Positions 6,600 to 7,967 of a DNA stretch of 7,967 nt are shown one piece after another (positions within the stretch are counted from its first letter, which is position 1; each line of letters opens with the position of its first letter). Origin of the DNA: Bacillota bacterium (GTDB lineage Bacteria > Bacillota > Sulfobacillia > JAJZYS01 > JAJYTV01). Made by a program: the position numbers and the translations under genes. The stretch is taken from assembly GCA_021806845.1 (NCBI GenBank), contig JAKAPV010000135.1, positions 1 to 7,967 of the forward strand, written 5' to 3'. A model generated the notes under the pieces. The model did not search any database. It was given only the letters and a program-made list of their open reading frames with translations, and was not told the DNA's origin.

Positions 6600-6863
6600 G
6601 CTCCGGTCAGCCGCTGATTCGGGCTTGACCTCCTGATTTTAATCAGCAGGTGCAAAAAGGGGCGATGCATAGATGCTGCATCAACTCCTGTTTATGCGGC
6701 CGGCGAGATCCGCTGCGCTACGAGGTGGGAAACCTCTCGCAACGCGTGCCTCAGGTCCCTCAACCGACGAGTTTGGTTCATCGCCACGCGGAGGTCTTCA
6801 AGAGGAGTCCAATTGTTTAGCCGGCATGCGGATGTTGACTATCGCGAGATGGCAGCGAGAGTG
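6600..6863. other. Unexplained non-coding stretch between tRNA operon and toxin-antitoxin pair
   Basis: About 260 bases show no gene I can defend. They contain several small inverted repeats: CTGATT-TT-AATCAG at 6633-6646 (resembling a lysine-tRNA anticodon arm), GATGCA/TGCATC near 6663-6681, and a GAGGT/ACCTC hairpin just past 6720. A 72-codon frame runs from 6673 to 6891 without a ribosome site and overlaps the toxin's end; I do not recognise its product. The stretch could be a degraded mobile element or a structured RNA. Confidence 0.5.
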
Positions 6864-7160
6864 CTACCTGCGGCGCTTGGCGCGTGCATAGGCAACATCG
6901 TGTGTCCCGAAAGCAATGAACTCCACTTCCCGGCGGCTGTCGTCGATGATGTAAACTAGCCGATAAGAGATGCCCTCATCCGTAAAGGCGTAGGCGTAGA
7001 CATTAGCCAGATCGCCATGTTTTGGCTCGCCAACTTGGCGCGGGTCTGGCAGCACGGTGGGGATGATCTCGCTGAGCAGCCGGATCAGGAGGCGTGCGTG
7101 TCGTCGAAAGGCGTACAGGTCCTTTGCCGCGGACTTCGTGAATGCGTACCCATACACCAC
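6864..7160 (-). CDS. RelE/ParE-superfamily toxin
   Basis: This is a 98-residue basic protein of the RelE/ParE fold, whose members cut ribosome-bound mRNA (RelE branch) or poison gyrase (ParE branch). Features seen are an N-terminal strand YGYAFTKSAAKDL, a long helix pair (about 9-35), then GEPKHGDLANVYAYAF (44-59), ISYRLVYIIDD (64-74 with Arg67) and FIAFGTHDVAYARAKRRR (81-98 with His87 and Tyr91). This layout fits the mRNA-interferase side, but assignment to a named subfamily is not certain. It starts with GTG at 7158-7160, directly after the antitoxin TGA with no gap. GAGGGG inside the antitoxin's last codons is nine bases upstream, so translation is probably coupled. The order antitoxin-toxin is RelBE-like, not HigBA-like. 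Confidence 0.88.
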   Translation of the reverse strand: MVYGYAFTKSAAKDLYAFRRHARLLIRLLSEIIPTVLPDPRQVGEPKHGDLANVYAYAFTDEGISYRLVYIIDDSRREVEFIAFGTHDVAYARAKRRR

Positions 7161-7505
7161 TCAGGCGCGCCCCTCGATGAGCGCACGCAGGAACGACGGT
7201 CCGTCGACCAGATCACCGCCGACTTCATGCAACCTTTCCCTGATGATGGCGTCCTCGTCGTCTCCGCCGAACACTGGGACGCGGTGCCCGTCGTCCACTA
7301 CCTCGAACAGGTCCCCCGGCGTGCAGATCAGCACCTCGCACAGCCGGGCAATAGTGTCGAACCGGATGCCCTGCGCCTCACCCCGCTCCAGCGCCGATAC
7401 AGTGTCCGGACGCAGCCCAGTGAACGTGGCGAGCTGACGCTGCGACATGCGCCTCTGTGCGCGAAGAACGGGAAGCCGAACTCTGATCTCAGTCGTGGGA
7501 ACCAC
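7161..7505 (-). CDS. XRE-family antitoxin / transcriptional repressor
   Basis: This 114-residue protein should neutralise the toxin encoded immediately downstream and repress their joint promoter. A Cro/C1-type helix-turn-helix spans about residues 11-68, with MSQRQLATFTGL (20-31) as helices 1-2 and RPDTVSALERG (32-42) as the recognition part, then FDTIARLCEVL and GDLFEVV. The acidic tail (69-114, GGDDEDAIIRERLHEVGGDLVDG) probably binds the basic toxin. GTG 7503-7505 is chosen as start because AGGGG lies eight bases upstream; a GTG three codons earlier has no spacing to that site. The frame is open to 7685, but the added part is upstream of the likely promoter and unlike a protein domain. The gene pair forms a compact type II module. 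Confidence 0.88.
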   Translation of the reverse strand: MVPTTEIRVRLPVLRAQRRMSQRQLATFTGLRPDTVSALERGEAQGIRFDTIARLCEVLICTPGDLFEVVDDGHRVPVFGGDDEDAIIRERLHEVGGDLVDGPSFLRALIEGRA

Positions 7506-7529
7506 CTCATACACCCCTACCCGTCTATG

Positions 7530-7563
7530 CCGATATGTTATCTCGGTAGAGCGTGATAAGCAA
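7530..7563 (-). promoter_or_regulatory. Promoter and candidate operator of the XRE/RelE module
   Basis: On the minus strand, TTGCTT (7558-7563) and TAACAT (7535-7540) are 17 bases apart and lie 30 bases before the antitoxin start. The -10 sits inside an imperfect palindrome, CCGAGATAACATATCGG (7530-7546), with CCGA/TCGG ends and inner AT/AT matches. XRE antitoxins commonly bind such sites to shut off their own operon. This is an inference from position and symmetry. Confidence 0.55.
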
Positions 7564-7677
7564 CAGCCTTCCCGGTCGGTGGGCGACCGAGCATGTTTTG
7601 AGCCATGGTTGATGCAGGTTCGTGAACCGGATTGACCATACGGGGCAAGGATCGGACAGCCTGGAAGTTCGCCCTTG

Positions 7678-7701
7678 CGGGTCATCGGGTCATGGGGTCA
7701 A
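7678..7701 (+). repeat. Three tandem 8-bp units
   Basis: CGGGTCAT at 7678-7685 and again at 7686-7693 is followed by GGGGTCAA at 7694-7701 (two changes). It is too short to name, and could be binding sites or slippage. Confidence 0.6.
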
Positions 7702-7744
7702 ACGCCGCACCCCTCAACCTTTCCCGGACGTGCGGTCCAGGGGG

Positions 7745-7800
7745 CATGGTTAGGAGTATCGCCCCGCACGAGCTCTCCGAGCCCACATGCCTAGGAGTAT
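7745..7800 (+). repeat. Direct repeat pair CATG-NN-TAGGAGTAT
   Basis: The copies at 7745-7759 and 7786-7800 differ only at the two N positions (GT versus CC) and are offset by 41 bp, close to four DNA turns. The first copy lies in the loop between GGGGC (7741-7745) and GCCCC (7761-7765). Confidence 0.7.
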
Positions 7801-7829
7801 TATAGCGCGGCGCGTCACCACGAAACGCA

Positions 7830-7859
7830 TTGCAGTGTAACTACAAATGTAGGTATAAT
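7830..7859 (+). promoter_or_regulatory. Promoter with spacer palindrome upstream of the BrnT-like frame
   Basis: TTGCAG (7830-7835) and a perfect TATAAT (7854-7859) are 18 bases apart. The spacer contains the perfect inverted repeat CTACA-AA-TGTAG (7841-7852), flanked by a further TA/TA match after one mismatch. This core fits the TACA-NN-TGTA operators of BlaI/MecI and CopY regulators and could equally be the target of a BrnA-type antitoxin. Expected initiation (about 7866) falls inside the BrnT-like frame, an unsolved conflict. Confidence 0.5.
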
Positions 7860-7863
7860 AAGA

Positions 7864-7967
7864 TGGGACCCTGCCAAGAACGAGGCGAACATCGCCAAGC
7901 ACGGGATCGACTTCACGGAGGCAGAAGCGCTGTTCGAAGGCGATCTGTACGCCAGGAGAGAGATCGG
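7864..7967 (+). CDS. BrnT-family toxin (partial: runs off window; no usable start visible)
   Basis: BrnT toxins are RelE-fold ribonucleases paired with a downstream ribbon-helix-helix antitoxin, BrnA. From 7864 the frame gives WDPAKNEANIAKHGIDF followed by TEAEALFEGDLYARREI, matching the family opening (WD-P-K---N--KHG--F-EA---F). The rest, and any brnA, lie beyond base 7967. The frame stays open back to 7795 but holds no ATG, GTG, TTG or CTG before the tryptophan. The only nearby ATG (7863-7865) is in another frame and yields an unrelated peptide. The gene may have lost its start by a small deletion, may use ATA at 7855 or 7858, or the base call may be wrong. The family call is good; intactness is doubtful. 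Confidence 0.72.

Larger units (their letters stand above)
7506..7863. other. 359-bp divergent spacer with repeats and palindromes
   Basis: No gene is seen between the XRE antitoxin start and the BrnT-like frame. Besides the two promoter regions listed separately, it holds the hairpin CGGTCG/CGACCG (7573-7589), three tandem eight-base units (7678-7701), CCGCAC (7705), GTGCGG (7730) and CCGCAC (7764) as interchangeable pairing partners, and two copies of CATG-NN-TAGGAGTAT (7745-7759, 7786-7800). Confidence 0.6.

Noticed and set aside
6673..6891. A 72-codon plus-strand frame as a gene
   Set aside because: It has no ribosome site, no recognised domain and overlaps the 3' end of the toxin gene on the other strand; it is kept only as an unexplained region.
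7017..7556. Plus-strand 179-codon frame opposite the toxin-antitoxin pair
   Set aside because: It is antisense to two well-supported small genes, and its product has no domain.
7573..7800. CRISPR array or plasmid-type origin iterons
   Set aside because: The repeats are only two or three copies of 8-15 bp without regular spacers, and no Cas or Rep gene is present.

Overview
This is a GC-rich bacterial chromosome segment with dense genes on both strands, strong AGGAGG-type ribosome sites and several GTG starts. The best guess is a high-GC Bacillota or a relative, with low-to-moderate confidence. Support comes from an SwrC/HAE1-like RND pump half, a PanD of the Gram-positive type, an elongator tRNA-Met with the Bacillus-like TTCATAC anticodon loop and G1-U72 pair, and CCA encoded in all three tRNAs.

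Layout. (1) 2-1489: C-terminal half of an RND efflux transporter (+), followed by a strong hairpin. (2) 1578-2726: two genes on the minus strand, panD (aspartate 1-decarboxylase, with its own extended -10 promoter) and a CPBP/CAAX-type membrane protease. (3) 2803-3672: a nitrilase-superfamily amidohydrolase (+), head-to-head with the protease and tail-to-tail with the next gene. (4) 3669-4601: an ADP-ribosylglycohydrolase (-); its stop codon and the nitrilase stop share one CTAG. (5) 4772-6043: a two-gene + strand unit, an unrecognised 105-residue protein and an inosine/uridine-type nucleoside hydrolase. (6) 6236-6599: a complete tRNA operon with sigma-70 promoter, tRNA-fMet, tRNA-Met, tRNA-Lys(CTT) and an intrinsic terminator. 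(7) 6600-7967: an accessory-looking tail with unexplained non-coding DNA, an XRE antitoxin/RelE-like toxin pair on the minus strand, a 359-bp spacer rich in small repeats and palindromes, and the 5' part of a BrnT-like toxin gene running off the window.

How the parts fit. The middle block (nitrilase, ADP-ribosylglycohydrolase, nucleoside hydrolase) is made of hydrolases acting on C-N or N-glycosidic bonds and could serve nucleotide/ADP-ribose salvage, but no shared transcript proves this. The block after the tRNA operon looks like a small island: two type II toxin families point away from a spacer that carries two candidate promoters, each overlapping a palindrome. The most unusual spot is 7830-7866. 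A consensus-like promoter with a CTACA-AA-TGTAG palindrome in its spacer runs straight into a BrnT reading frame that has no ATG, GTG or TTG start.
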